Notes: a model not told the origin generated them from the letters alone. A stretch of 64,000 nucleotides of DNA from Clitoria ternatea (GCA_037962975.1 CM075670.1:81533501-81597500); one strand, 5' to 3'. Counted from the stretch's first letter, positions 47,339 through 58,257 are shown. A program made the numbers and translations.

Positions 47339-50300
47339 TGTAATATCCCGATTTAATAATTATTTACCGAATGAATCTAAATTGCTAAAATAGAAATTCC
47401 AGAAGTAGAAAATCGTTTGTTAATTATATTCGGTTTAACTTGAGAAATAGTGACAAATTAAATAAGCTTAATTGGTAAGGGGTGGCTGTTTGCGATTGGT
47501 GAGTCCGTCCACGATTTCCCACCCCACTCTCCTCTTCCTCGTTCACGCGCATGCCTTTACATATATGTACCTTGGGTCATTAAAGTTATGCATTTTCCTT
47601 CAGATTTCTCTTCTCCTCTTCTTCTTTCTCTACTCGCTGTTCCTGCGAGCTCGCAACAATGGTGGCTGAGGATCGGGGTCCTCCTTCTTCACTCAACGAG
47701 CCAGAGAGAGTGCAGGTGTGCCTTCCTCCTGCAAGCAACCTGCCTCCTTCCTTGTTCCCTCATTCCTTCATCGACTTCTTCTTCTTGCCCGAAACTGCCA
47801 AGCCCCAGTGAAGATCTGCACTGCGAGGAGCTTCAAGGGGGTCGGAGTGTTCACAGCATTGCGATGGAGCCCTTCTAGGGAGCGAGCCGAGAGCGGGACG
47901 TCTTGGGCCTCCCCTGCTCTTGCATGTAGATGTTAAGGGTGAATCAGTGTTCCTCTGGAATTGAATATCACGTTGACCGACTGAGAGCTTCAGTCCAGGT
48001 AGGGGGAGTATCTTCTATCTTAAATGCATGGGTTATGAACAGGTTCCGAGTACTGATGCTTGCTATATCCTTGCTCTGATTGTGTGTTGTGTTGCATGCG
48101 AGTGAGTACAGCCCAGTTGCATGACGAGTGAAAGATGAGTGTTGCATGATTAGTACCTTCCTTAGAAATGCAGGCGTTGTTGAGTCTCGTTACCATGGAA
48201 CCCGATTGCATGTTGTGTGGTGTTGATGAGAATGCTTTATTGACTCTGTGCATGTTCATAGGAATGCATGTGTTGATTAAGTTCTGGTACTGTCCTATAT
48301 TGATTGCATATTGTATCATGATTGATTGGAATGCTTGCATGAGCCTGACAATCTTCGTATAAATACCTGCGCTGATTAAGTCTTGATGCTGCTGTGAACC
48401 GAATGCATGTTAACTTGAAGTTAATGAAAATGCTCATAGAAGCTTGATACTGATTGATATTGATTGTATTGGAATCACATGCTGTTAATGGAACGATGAT
48501 GATGGTTACATGGGAACTGTGTGTGTTGAATTAACAGGCGGAGTCCTGATAATATGTGTTACCGACTGCATGTGAAAGATGTGTGATTGAATAAGAGGAT
48601 GTGTGCATGAGTTAAATGCTGTGTGGAGTACTGTTGATGTCCAGTATTGATTGCATGAGATGCATGTGCTATTTGAATGCTGATGATGTATGATGCCGAT
48701 TGCATGAGATGCATATATGGCTGTGTATATGAATTCTATGTGTGTGTGATGAATCCGCGTGTGGCGCATGTGATGCGTTGTGCTGGGAGCACGTAGTGTG
48801 AGACACTACCTTCGGTTATCCAGCGTGGGACGCTGTAAAAATCCTTGAGTGAGACTCAAGGTAGCCCTTGAGTGGGACTCGGGCTGTCTGTGAACACCGC
48901 CGTTGACGCTGTGAGCGTTGGTGTCACCTGTGGACAAACGGTTGGGTACCTGTAAAACGGCCAAGCAGCTGAGAGCTGATTTGATAGCTGAGAGCTATAT
49001 GTAAAAAGGCTGTGAGCCTACGTTGCAACGTCTAAACCGATACACACGAATGCGGAACCGAGTGAAATAATATGTGTTTATTAACTGTTGACAATGTTGG
49101 AATTGGTTGCGCATGCGAAGTGTTAGTGAGATGATGAATGTGTATGTCCGAGTGAATTACTCCGTGCGAACCTGCCTTGGATGCTAAGTGAATCCTGTTT
49201 CATGAAAATATATATATATCAGTGTTATTGAAATGTTAGGTGTGTAGCCGAGTAAAAATTGTTGAATTCTGATTGAGAAATATTTGACATATGCGTTCTG
49301 ATCCATGGGTATTGTTATTAAGTCATTGATTATCGTATGTTAATGTTGTTGACTGATGCTACTCTGACTATAATTGTTGCCCTGTATAATTGTGTGTATA
49401 TATATGTATTGTCGTATAATTGTGAGTCACCCTGAGTCGGTATCTGTCATTTAAAATTTAAGATGCTCACCCCTGCACTATTTTTCAGTAAGTATGCAGG
49501 TTGGATTCTGAAGTGATGATAAGGTCTCCCGTCTGAGTGAAGGGTACTCCGCCCGCAAGTGTTTATTTTGTATGTGTCATGATCGTCAGTTGTAGCCTTG
49601 GCTGGCTCGTAATAACAGTGTGGTGTAATGAACATGAATATATTTATATATGCGTATAGGTAATTGTGTCATTGTAAATCGAGTGCATGTTTATATATAT
49701 ATATATAGGTATTATGTTGATAACAGAGGAATGAATGACGTATTCTGAGTGCATGATTAGGTACGTTCAATATGTTGTATTTGGGTGGTCGTGTTTCGAA
49801 GGATGCTGATGGTTAGAACACTGCTCAATTAATGATTTCCGAGTGGGACTTAACTTCCCGTTTTCCCGAGTGAAGTGCGAGCGTGAGGATTTATCGAGTG
49901 AACCCTTGTCTATATCCGATTGAGAAATTACCTTGTGTTTGTGTTGGAGGGGCGTTGTGCTAACCTCGCTTAGGCGGTGTCATACCTCGCCCAAGTAACT
50001 AGGGCGGTTTGCCCAAGCGCGTGGAACCATGCTGAAGCAAGCAGATATCAACGTGAGACCCCGCCTATGTACCTCCTTCCTCCGTTGTCGCATTATTATA
50101 TCTCACTGGGCGGTGTTGGACATCGCCTGAGTAAGTGAACGTTGTGATGTAGTCTGTCCAGGCGTTGTTGTGCCTTGCTGAACTGGACGGCGGTGTAGTC
50201 ACTTCCTCCTTCCGTGGTTGCACTATCATGCTTCGCTCAGGCGGCGTCGGACCTCGTCTGATTGAGCCAGTTATCTTAGTCTTCGCCCAGGCGCTGTTGT

Positions 50301-51145
50301 GAGGACTCGCACTGGAGCGAGTGGTTGTTAGAATGGGACATCGTTCAATTACCTTTCCTCTCCATCGTGATGCTAATGCAATCCAGACACCGGTGTTGAC
50401 CCCTGATTTGGGCGTTGAGGTTGAGTCCGCCCAGGCGTTGTCATAAATAGCTGAGTTGGGCGGAATAGGTTCAGGCCCCCTTCCTCCATAAATTACTCCT
50501 GCATATGTACATCTCCCTTCTTCGTCCCTTGCCTGTCCTCCGAAGCTGAACGCCCAGCGTTCTTTGAGAAAGGGTCAGTCCGTAGGAACGAATAGACGCT
50601 GATGTAAGGTTTACTTGAAGAGTTTCACATCTGATGTTGCAGTGTCACACATCGTTTAGGCGGTGTGAGACAACGGTTGAGCGGGTCACTTCGCCCTGGA
50701 GTCCGCCCAGGACAAACATACCCCGCCTAGCCAGGTAGGATGATTCGAACTCCGCCCTTCTACGAGTGCTACGCGTGTGAACGTATTAACATCTTCCCCT
50801 TGTCCATTTCCTCCTACTGAGTGACCAGTGTTACTCGAGGGAAAGCTTTCCTTGTGAAATTCCCTCCATCCGCTGCTACATTACCATACTCAGCCTAGGC
50901 GGTATCAGACCTCGGTGTTGCGTAATCCGCCCAGGTGCTGGTGTGTTACGATAAACCCAATGAGCCGGTTTCAGTCTTAGCTTTCTGTTGTTACCTTATG
51001 CGTGTGGCTGACCTCTCTTTTCCCTTGTTCTTCCTTGCACTCCGCCCTTTGTGTTATCCGGTTGCCTTATAGTCGTTGGTTACTTATTTTTGGAAAAATT
51101 TTCCCCGTATTGGTTCTTAATTATTTATTAAACTAGGGTGTTACA
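47339..51145 (+). repeat. 3' LTR of the LARD
   Basis: This is the second copy of the 3.8-kb LTR. It differs by scattered substitutions and a shorter TA run (near 49692). It ends GGGTGTTACA and is followed by CCTCT (51146-51150), the right copy of the target-site duplication. Confidence 0.93.
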
Positions 51146-51969
51146 CCTCTATTTCCTTGTGCATCATATCGTGGAATAAAGTGACCATTGCTCTCTGATA
51201 AGTCGCCCCTGCGTTCTTCAAACCAAAGGACATTACTTTGTAACAGAAAGTACCCCATAAAGTGACGAACGTGGTTTTTTCCATGTCTTCGGGTGCCATT
51301 TTAATCTGATTGTACCCGGAGAAACCATCCATGAAAGAGAAAATGGAGTGCTGGGCTGTGTTATCGACCAACATGTCAATATGTGGAAGAGGAAAATCGT
51401 CTTTAGGGCTGGCCCTGTTTAGATCTCGATAGTCCACACACATCCGCACTTTTCCATCCTTCTTCGGGACCGGGACTATGTTGGCTACCCATTGTGGATA
51501 TTTGGCTACGGCCAAGAAACCGGCTTCGAATTGTTTTTTGACCTCTTCCTTGATCTTGAGCAGTATTTCCGGTTTCATTCTTCGCAACTTTTGCTTAACT
51601 GGTGGACACTCTGGTTTCAGAGGCAATCTATGTTCCACTATGCTGTTATCCAACCCTGGCATATCTTGATATGACCAAGCGAACACATCCCGAAATTCCC
51701 GGAGCAATTCAATCAATTCATCTTGCTGGTTTTTACTTAGGCAGGTGCCTATCTTGATCATTTTATCTTTTCCTTCACCTCCAAGGTTGATGATTTTAAT
51801 TTCCTCCTGATGTGGGCGGATCTCCTTATCCTCTTGTTCCAACAATCTCGTCAATTCAGATGAGGGTCCAAAGTCTTCCTCACTTTTCTCGTAGACGCAA
51901 TCATTTGGATAAACAGGGTCATGAAATAAATCTAGGTTTTCGTCGTTCTCAGGGAAATCATTTTTGGAT
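51146..51969 (-). pseudogene. Tat/Ogre reverse transcriptase, N-terminal part
   Basis: The frame enters at the splice acceptor (51969/51970) with KNDFPENDENLDLFHDPV, then DVFAWSYQDMPGLD and the RT core: KKDGKVRMCVDYRDLNRASP, FSFMDGFSGYNQIKM, FGLKNAGATYQRAM. It stops at the LARD insertion (51145/51146), one codon before the YVDD active-site motif, which is found on the other side at 40437. No stop interrupts this part, so the main damage to RT is the insertion itself plus the TGA at 40156. Confidence 0.9.
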
Positions 51970-52181
51970 CTGCATTTGGGTTATATTATAAAGTGAAAAG
52001 AGAAGCAAACAAGTGAAAGGTTTAAGAAACAGAGAATGCACAAAGATGAGGTGATGGGGAATAAAAATGTGTTCATTGATTTTCAAAAATAAAGTAAACA
52101 AGTTTTGCCCTTATTACAAAATGGGTCCCGGAGCCTTGGGCATAGCAAGGGGACCACCAAATTATGAAATACAGTGATTAC
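51970..52181 (-). other. Probable spliced intron between protease and RT of the Tat/Ogre element
   Basis: On the minus strand the donor is CAGA|GTAATC at 52182/52181 and the acceptor AAATGCAG|ATCC at 51970/51969, 212 bp apart. Removing it joins the two open frames in phase 2. Without splicing a TAA follows at 52178-52180. Ogre-type elements are known to have an intron at this place in pol. Confidence 0.65.
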
Positions 52182-53722
52182 TCTGATAGAACGTTAATGA
52201 TTATAGGGAACTCCATGACTTCCCAATTGCTCAGCTCTTGATCTGGATGGCAAGCATATACCAGCTCCACATTGAGGTCAGGCTCATTCTCAACCATGGC
52301 AACTTGATCCGGATATATCACTCCGGCGCTCTTAAAGCTCTGATAGAGATCGCAGATAGGGATTCTCGTAGTGTTGATCTCTTGACCAGTAAGGCGAGCA
52401 ACTCTCCTCCCCTTCTTTTCCTCTTCAACCCTTTTCTTATCCATCACAGTGGGCCTATATCCCAAGCCATATCTGTTTTTATTTTTCGGGAGACTCACCG
52501 GTTAGGTTCTGCCTTCTAAATCCTGCCCCAATCCTTTTCCGGGTTGGTACCCTTTTTGCAACATGTTCAGTGTCACCATTAGAGGTATGTTAGGGAAAGA
52601 CATCTTTACAACGCTTGTTGCATTGGCAATCTCCAAGGCTTGGAAGGATGTTTCGAGGGCTTCCTCGGCGGCCTTGATGTATGGAGTGGATATGGGTTTG
52701 CTGACTAAAAGGTCCTCCTCCCCAGAAACAGTCACCAACTTGTTGTTGATGATGAATTTTAGTCTTTGATGCAGCATGGAGGGAACCACCCCCGCCGAAT
52801 GGATCCACGGTCACCCTAATAAACAGCTGTAGGCAGGCACGATATCCATTACTTGAAAGAGTACCTGGAAAGTACAGGGCCCGACTTGTATAGGCAATTC
52901 AATTTCTCCAACGACTTCCCTACGTGTCCCATCAAAAGCCCGCACAACCATAGAGCTAGGCCTCATGTATGTTCCGTCGAAAGGCAATTTTGCCAACGTG
53001 GATTTTGGCATGACGTTCAGAGAAGATCCATTATCCACAAGTACTTTTGCCAGGATATAATCCCGACATTTCACAGAAATATGGAGGGCTTTGTTGTGCC
53101 CCCTTCCTTCAATAGGTACTTCCTTATCTGTAAAGGTCAAGTAATTATTGGCAACGATATGCCCTACTATGCCCCCAAATTGTTCGACGGGTAAATCATG
53201 CTTCACGTGCGCCTCGCTCAACACCTTCATCAACGTGTTCCGATGTGGTTCAGAACTCATTAGCAAAGACAACAGGGAAATTTTCACAGGGGTGTGGTTC
53301 AATTGGTCCAACACCTGGTAATCACTATGGCGAATAAACTTCAGAAATTCCTGGGCTTCCTCTTCAGTCACAGCCCCTTTTGTTTCGCCAGAGGCTACTT
53401 CTTTCCCAGTTTTTCCTTCCCCGGTAGTCTTGCCTTGTTTAGGTTCAGGTGGTGTATATATCCTTCTACTCCGTGTCATTCTTCCCACTCCGGTTATATT
53501 TGTAATAGAGGAGGATGGTATGGAGTTGACCGCCTCTGGATTGGTGATGACCACATTTGTATTGTACCTCCATGGCACAGCGTGGGAACTTTGGAAGGGG
53601 AAAGGGGTTGGTGCCCTTACTGTGAAGACAGTCTTGGCAGGAGCCGAAGCCGCTGGCGTATCCTTGTTATAGTATACGACCAGGGGTTTCGGAACTCGTG
53701 CCTTACCCTGTTCCTGTACCAC
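52182..53722 (-). pseudogene. Tat/Ogre protease and G-patch region (broken)
   Basis: The retropepsin-like protease lies at about 52815-53090 (AKVLVDNGSSLNVMPKSTL, then VMDIVPAYSCLLG). A TGA stop at 52811-52813 follows LLG where Arg is expected (next residues PWIHSAGVVPSMLHQ). A G-patch follows (LQKGYQPGKGLGQD, about 52510-52560), interrupted by a TAA at about 52502-52504 and resuming with NRYGLGYRP. The frame then runs to the intron donor. G-patch domains in this position are seen in Tat/Ogre elements and some retroviruses. Confidence 0.85.
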
Positions 53723-54419
53723 ATTTATTTGTCCTTCACGGTGCCTACAGACCTCTATGACTCAAGCATTCATGAGTCTTTGAAGGGTTTCCTGGAAGTC
53801 CCTTCATTTTGCGGACTGGAGGTCATTATGCTCTTCACCCCACGACCCTTCTATTAATCCCATCTTTAGCATATGGGAGTGTATTGTTTCCAAAGGCATC
53901 TGGATGTCTTCTACTTTGGAAATGCAATCTTCATCCCCTTCTATAGCGTTGACATCCGATCCTTTATGGTTTGGAAGGGGATTAGTTGTCACGCTTGGGC
54001 TCCCTTCTTTGAAGCTTATCCAGTCGGCCTGAATGAGGTCCCTTACCTTAAACTTCAGTGCCAAGCAGTTCTCAGTAGAATGTCCCGGTGCACCGGCGTG
54101 GTAATCACACCGTGCGTTTGGGTCATACCCTCTAGGATACGGCGGCTGAAGTGGCTTTAGAGGGCAGGGTACTACCATCGTGTTTTCGATGAGGTAAGGG
54201 AGAAGCTCTGTGTAAGTGATGGGAATTGGATCAAATTGCGGTGGGGCACGGTCGTTGTTTTGCCTTCTCTGATTTGGATTCGGCGGGTTCATTTGTGGCT
54301 GCTGGTACGGAGCTTGTGGTGGTTGATATGGTGCCTGTAGTGGTGCAGGCGGTCGCATGACAGGTGGGCGGAAATGTGGTGGATGTGGTGTTTGAATGGC
54401 AGCCACATATGGATGTGGT
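53723..54419 (-). pseudogene. Tat/Ogre gag C-terminal part
   Basis: A Pro/Gln-rich linker (PHPPHFRPPVMRPPAPLQAPYQ) is followed by a CCHC-like knuckle (CDYHAGAPGHSTENC), then VRDLIQADWISF, a conserved Tat gag stretch. TGA stops lie at 53804-53806 and about 53758-53760; the frame continues after both into the protease. The 5' side is cut by the Athila insertion at 54420. Confidence 0.8.
54415..54419. repeat. Target-site duplication GTGGT, left copy (Athila element)
   Basis: GTGGT precedes the LTR start TGATAAGTG and recurs directly after the 3' LTR at 62542-62546. This is a perfect 5-bp duplication. Confidence 0.9.
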
Positions 54420-54604
54420 TGATAAGTGTTGATTAAGCATTGATTTCATGACTCATTTGAACTAATTTTGTAAAGACTTGAGCTAAATTGATGAATTATT
54501 GAAAGAAGTGAGCATGAATCTTTTAAGTAGTGATGGATAGGTGTATAAAAGAAATATTGTGTTAAAACTCTTGGAAAGTTGCAGGAAATTCAACAGGAAA
54601 GCAG

Positions 54605-54845
54605 GGCAAGCTTAAGCTTGAGCAAGCAAGCTTAAGCGTGAAAAATCAAGCTTAAGCTTGAGCAGGTAAGCTTAAGCGTGAAAAATCAAGCTTAAGCTTG
54701 AGCAGGCAAGCTTAAGCGTGAAAAATCAAGCTTAAGCTTGAGCAGGCAAGCTCAAGCGTGAAAAATCAAGCTCAAGCGTGAAAGAGCAAACTCAAGCGTG
54801 AAAGAGCAAGCTCAAGCGTGAAAGAGCAAGCTCAAGCGTGATCGG
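54605..54845. repeat. 40-bp palindromic-unit array in the Athila LTR
   Basis: Roughly four long (40-bp) and then four short (about 20-bp) units of AAGCTTAAGCTTGAGC / AAGCGTGAAAAATC / CTCAAGCGTGAAAGAG lie here; AAGCTTAAGCTT is itself palindromic. The array is repeated at 60997-61235 in the 3' LTR. Confidence 0.88.
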
Positions 54846-55280
54846 GAGCATTTGAAGACAGCAAGCTCAAGCTTGAACAACCCAGCTTAAGCTTGAGCAA
54901 GCTAGCTTAAGCTTGAACAAGTTGGAGAGCATCAGGACCCCTCACGCTTGAGCGTGAACACTAGGCGCTTAAGCGTGGAATGATAAAAATGGAAGCCTAA
55001 GCGTGGATTAAGCGTGGGCAAGCGTAAAGTTGGACAAGGAAGGCCACGCTTGAGCGTGGCTGCAGTGGTTTAAGCGTGAAACGTTTAAATAGTATCAGGA
55101 CCCTTCACGCTTGAGCGTGACCATCAAGCTCAAGCGTGACTCATACAGCATGGGTCTCTTAATTCTTTATTCACCAATGATGCGATGCCAACTCACCCAC
55201 TTTCTTGTGTTTCTACAAGTCTCTGAAAGATGCTGCATGGGTTCTACGCAAGTGGGCATGGGAAGCTAGAGCATAACCTC

Positions 55281-55288
55281 TATAAATC
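55281..55288 (+). promoter_or_regulatory. LTR TATA box of the Athila-type element
   Basis: TATAAATC follows CATAACCTC, with a C/A-rich likely start region about 30 bp downstream. It is conserved in the 3' LTR at 61673-61680. Confidence 0.6.
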
Positions 55289-56154
55289 AAGTTGCATCCA
55301 TCATCAGAATCATCCCTGTAATCCCCTGTATTTCATTCACAATCCAAACTTTCCATTATTTTCTTTATTCATTCTTTTGATGGTGAAAATGCAAAGCATG
55401 AGTAACTAAAACTCCCTAATGGGATTGGCTGTAATCCATTCAACACTAAAGTAATGCTGTTGTAAGTTTTTATTTAGTAATGAGATTTGATAAGTTTCTG
55501 TATTTCCTTCTGTGTTTAATGCCTGAAAGTACTTGATCACTATTTTCTTGTTTTAAGTTTTCTCAAGTATGCTGGGAAGTGACTTTTGAAAGCAGATCCG
55601 AAAGAAATACTTGTTGTGAGTAGGTAGCCAGGGATGGCGTCTAACGCAATAAACGTCAAAACAATCGATCGATAATGCTGGGATGATTTCAAAGTGACTG
55701 AGGGATCAGCGGTTTGAAATCATTCTTATGAATTTTGTAGTCGAGGGATCGATACAAATGACTTTGATTGTGACGTAGAAATTATCTTTTTGATTTACTT
55801 ATATAAAAACTTATACAGCTTACAGAAGGTGAAGATGTGATAAAGCCAATCCCTGTTTTACAAAACTGATTTTTCCAACACTGTCATCTTTTGCAGAATT
55901 TCACTCTCTGTTATTTATTCACTTTCTTATTCAACATCATTCAAAACAAAACAAAAACCAAAACATTCTGCCAAATCAATTCAAAACTAAGATCTTCATT
56001 CTAACACCTCCTCAGTGGAACGACAACTATACTATATTACAACTTCTGTGTTTAAACTTGGCACATCCATTGCATTGAGTTCATATTATACAAACTTGAT
56101 TCTCTTTCATTGAACTCTTCATTCCGAATATCTCAGAAACATACTATCAAGTTT

Positions 56155-56172
56155 TGGCGCCGCAGTCGGGGA
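56155..56172 (+). promoter_or_regulatory. Primer-binding site of the Athila-type element
   Basis: TGGCGCCGCAGTCGGGGA lies five bases after the 5' LTR. The usual Athila site is complementary to tRNA-Asp. Here the outer parts (TGGCGCCG and CGGGGA) fit that pattern, but the middle (CAGT) does not, so either the site has diverged or a different tRNA is used. Confidence 0.75.
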
Positions 56173-56289
56173 GGTGATTTAAGTTTGAATATTTTAGCAT
56201 TGAATTGACAAGACAGTGTAAATAAATTTATTTTCAATTTGTTTTTATTTTTTTTGTGTAGTAACTTTGCTATTTTGAGTACTTGATTT

Positions 56290-58257
56290 ATGATCTTGAG
56301 AGGACAGGGTACAAAAGAACAACTTGCATTTGATTCAGAGATAGACAGGTTCCTCAAGAAAATCAAGAAAGCCAAGCAGAACTTCCACGTAGGACAAACT
56401 TCCTCTGATACAATAGATGTCAACAGCAACAATCAAAACCCACCAAGGAGAACACTTGGAGACTATGCTTTACAACAAGGGCCAAGACATTTCTCAAGCA
56501 TTGCAATTCCAAACACTGTCAGAGCACTAGAAATGAAACCAACATTTCTTAGTTTGATTAGTTCACACCAATTTACTGGAATGTCAAGTGAAGATCCGTA
56601 TACTCACTTGGCCACATTCTATGAATTGGTTGGAACCATGGGATTTAACCAAGATGTTATTGATGCTGCATATTTAAGACTATTTCCTTTCTCTTTAGCA
56701 GGAAAAGCAAAGGAGTGGTTACAATCTCATCCAAATCAAAGTTTAAATAGCTGGAACATAGTTGAAGAAAAATTTCTACAAAGGTTCTTTCCTCCATCTA
56801 GATTCATCAAGGCCAAATCAGATATTACAACATTTAGACAAGGCCAAGATGAACCTTTTTGTGAGGCATGGGAACGCTTTAAATCACTACTCAGAAAATG
56901 CCCAAACCATGGACTTGAAGATATTGCACAGCTTAATATTTTTTACAGTGGTTTAAGGGCTGACACTAAAATGATTTTAGATGCAGCAGCAGGAGGAACA
57001 ATGATGACAGTGGATGCTGACCAAGCCACAAGGATAATAGAAGCTTTATCCTCAACAGACTACCAAGCTCAACATGATCATCAGCAAGTTCAAAGGAAAG
57101 GAGTCCTTGACTTAAACACCACAGATGCCATTTTAGTACAGAACAAAATTCTGACCCAACAATTAGAAGCATTGACCAAAAAGATAGCCAATCTTCCACA
57201 ACAATTACATGCTGTACAATCATCACAACCAGGGCAACAACAAATGCCTGCAATATGTAACTTTTGTGGAGGAGATCATCTCAATGAGAACTGTGGCTCA
57301 CAAGAAGCAACTGTATACTTCATGAACAACCAAGGAAGGTCTGGTAATTTCAATTCAAATTTTTCTAACCAACCATTTCAGGGATGGAGAAGTAACCAAA
57401 ACCAAGGCCAAGGATGGAAGCAAGAGCCCAGCTCTTCAAATAAACCATATCAAAATAATGGTCCTTCTTTGGTGGAGAGAACTTCTAGATTAGAGGACAC
57501 CTTGGAAAAATTTATACAAACTTCTTTAGCAAGTCAAAAGAACAATGAAGCATCGCTTAGGAACTTGGAAACACAATTGGGACAACTAGCCCGACAAATT
57601 GCTGAGAAACAGAAGCCTCAGTATGGAGCAAACACTGAAACAAACCCAATAGAGCATTGCAAGGCTGTGACCACACTGACTGAGGAAATAACTGAGGAAG
57701 AAGATGGACATGATACTATCATCTCTGAAGCAGTACCTTATAACACCAAAGATCCAGGGAGTTTTTCTATTCCTGTCACTATTGGAAATCTTTCAAAAAG
57801 TAAAGCTTTATTAGATCTTGGTGCTAGTGTAAATTTGATGCCATTATCCACACTTAAAAGTATAGGGGATTTTTCAGTAAAGCCAACAAACATGACCTTA
57901 AAAATGACAGATCAATCAATAAAAACCCCTTATGGTATTGCTGAAAATATTGAGGTCAAAGTTAATCAATTTGAATTTCATGAGAATTTTGTTGTCATAG
58001 ATATGGAGGAAGATCCTGAAGTTCCCCTAATACTGGGGAGACCATTCTTGAAAGCAGCCAAAGTCATCATAGATGTGGATGACAGAAGAGTAAAAATTCG
58101 AGTGCAGAAAGAAGAAGCCAACTTTGTTATTGATGAAACAAATAAATACTCAGAATGTGCACTTGAAAATCTGAATGGAAAAAAGTTAAGGCCTGACTTA
58201 GGCAAGAAGGTGGAAAAACTCAACACTCTCCTCCACCAGCTCCATGATACATATTGA
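56290..58257 (+). CDS. Athila-type gag-protease polyprotein (655 aa, intact)
   Basis: The ATG at 56290 opens a frame of 655 codons with no interruption. Gag core at about residues 60-235: KPTFLSLISSHQFTGMSSEDPYTHL, FPFSLAGKAKEWLQS, FLQRFFPPSRF. A CCHC zinc knuckle at 323-335 (CNFCGGDHLNENC) would bind RNA. A Gln/Asn-rich linker follows, with a predicted coiled coil at about 400-450. The retropepsin-like domain at about 495-590 has its active site at D509 in DLGASVNLMP, the Athila variant, and the later ILGRPFLKAA. The end (about 615-655) is not clearly protease and could derive from the pol C-terminus. RT, RNase H and integrase are missing, so transposition would need another Athila's enzymes. 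The product would assemble cytosolic particles. Confidence 0.9.
   Translation: MILRGQGTKEQLAFDSEIDRFLKKIKKAKQNFHVGQTSSDTIDVNSNNQNPPRRTLGDYALQQGPRHFSSIAIPNTVRALEMKPTFLSLISSHQFTGMSSEDPYTHLATFYELVGTMGFNQDVIDAAYLRLFPFSLAGKAKEWLQSHPNQSLNSWNIVEEKFLQRFFPPSRFIKAKSDITTFRQGQDEPFCEAWERFKSLLRKCPNHGLEDIAQLNIFYSGLRADTKMILDAAAGGTMMTVDADQATRIIEALSSTDYQAQHDHQQVQRKGVLDLNTTDAILVQNKILTQQLEALTKKIANLPQQLHAVQSSQPGQQQMPAICNFCGGDHLNENCGSQEATVYFMNNQGRSGNFNSNFSNQPFQGWRSNQNQGQGWKQEPSSSNKPYQNNGPSLVERTSRLEDTLEKFIQTSLASQKNNEASLRNLETQLGQLARQIAEKQKPQYGANTETNPIEHCKAVTTLTEEITEEEDGHDTIISEAVPYNTKDPGSFSIPVTIGNLSKSKALLDLGASVNLMPLSTLKSIGDFSVKPTNMTLKMTDQSIKTPYGIAENIEVKVNQFEFHENFVVIDMEEDPEVPLILGRPFLKAAKVIIDVDDRRVKIRVQKEEANFVIDETNKYSECALENLNGKKLRPDLGKKVEKLNTLLHQLHDTY

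Larger units (their letters stand above)
40438..51145 (+). mobile_element. Non-autonomous LTR retrotransposon without coding capacity (LARD)
   Basis: It is 10.7 kb long, with LTRs of 3811 bp (40438-44248) and 3807 bp (47339-51145). A primer-binding site TGGTATCAGAGC lies at 44252-44263, a 3.1-kb non-coding interior at 44264-47323, and a purine tract at 47324-47338. The 5-bp duplication CCTCT flanks it. No gag, protease, RT or integrase is present in any frame. LTR ends (TGTAATATCC...GGGTGTTACA) and the GAGGACGAAATT just before the purine tract match the Tekay-type chromovirus in the same window, so Tekay-lineage proteins probably mobilised it. It disrupts the RT of the Tat element. Confidence 0.93.
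54420..56149 (+). repeat. 5' LTR of the Athila-type element
   Basis: It begins TGATAAGTGTTGATTAAGC and ends ACATACTATCA. At 54605-54850 it carries a 40-bp tandem array of alternating AAGCTTAAGCTTGAGC and AAGCTTAAGCGTGAAAAATC units. Further GCTCAAGCGTGA and CACGCTTGAGCGTG words run to about 55140. A TATA box (TATAAATC) lies at 55281-55288. Confidence 0.93.

Noticed and set aside
54605..54845. Possible CRISPR-like or satellite array
   Set aside because: It is a tandem array inside an LTR, duplicated in the other LTR, without spacers.
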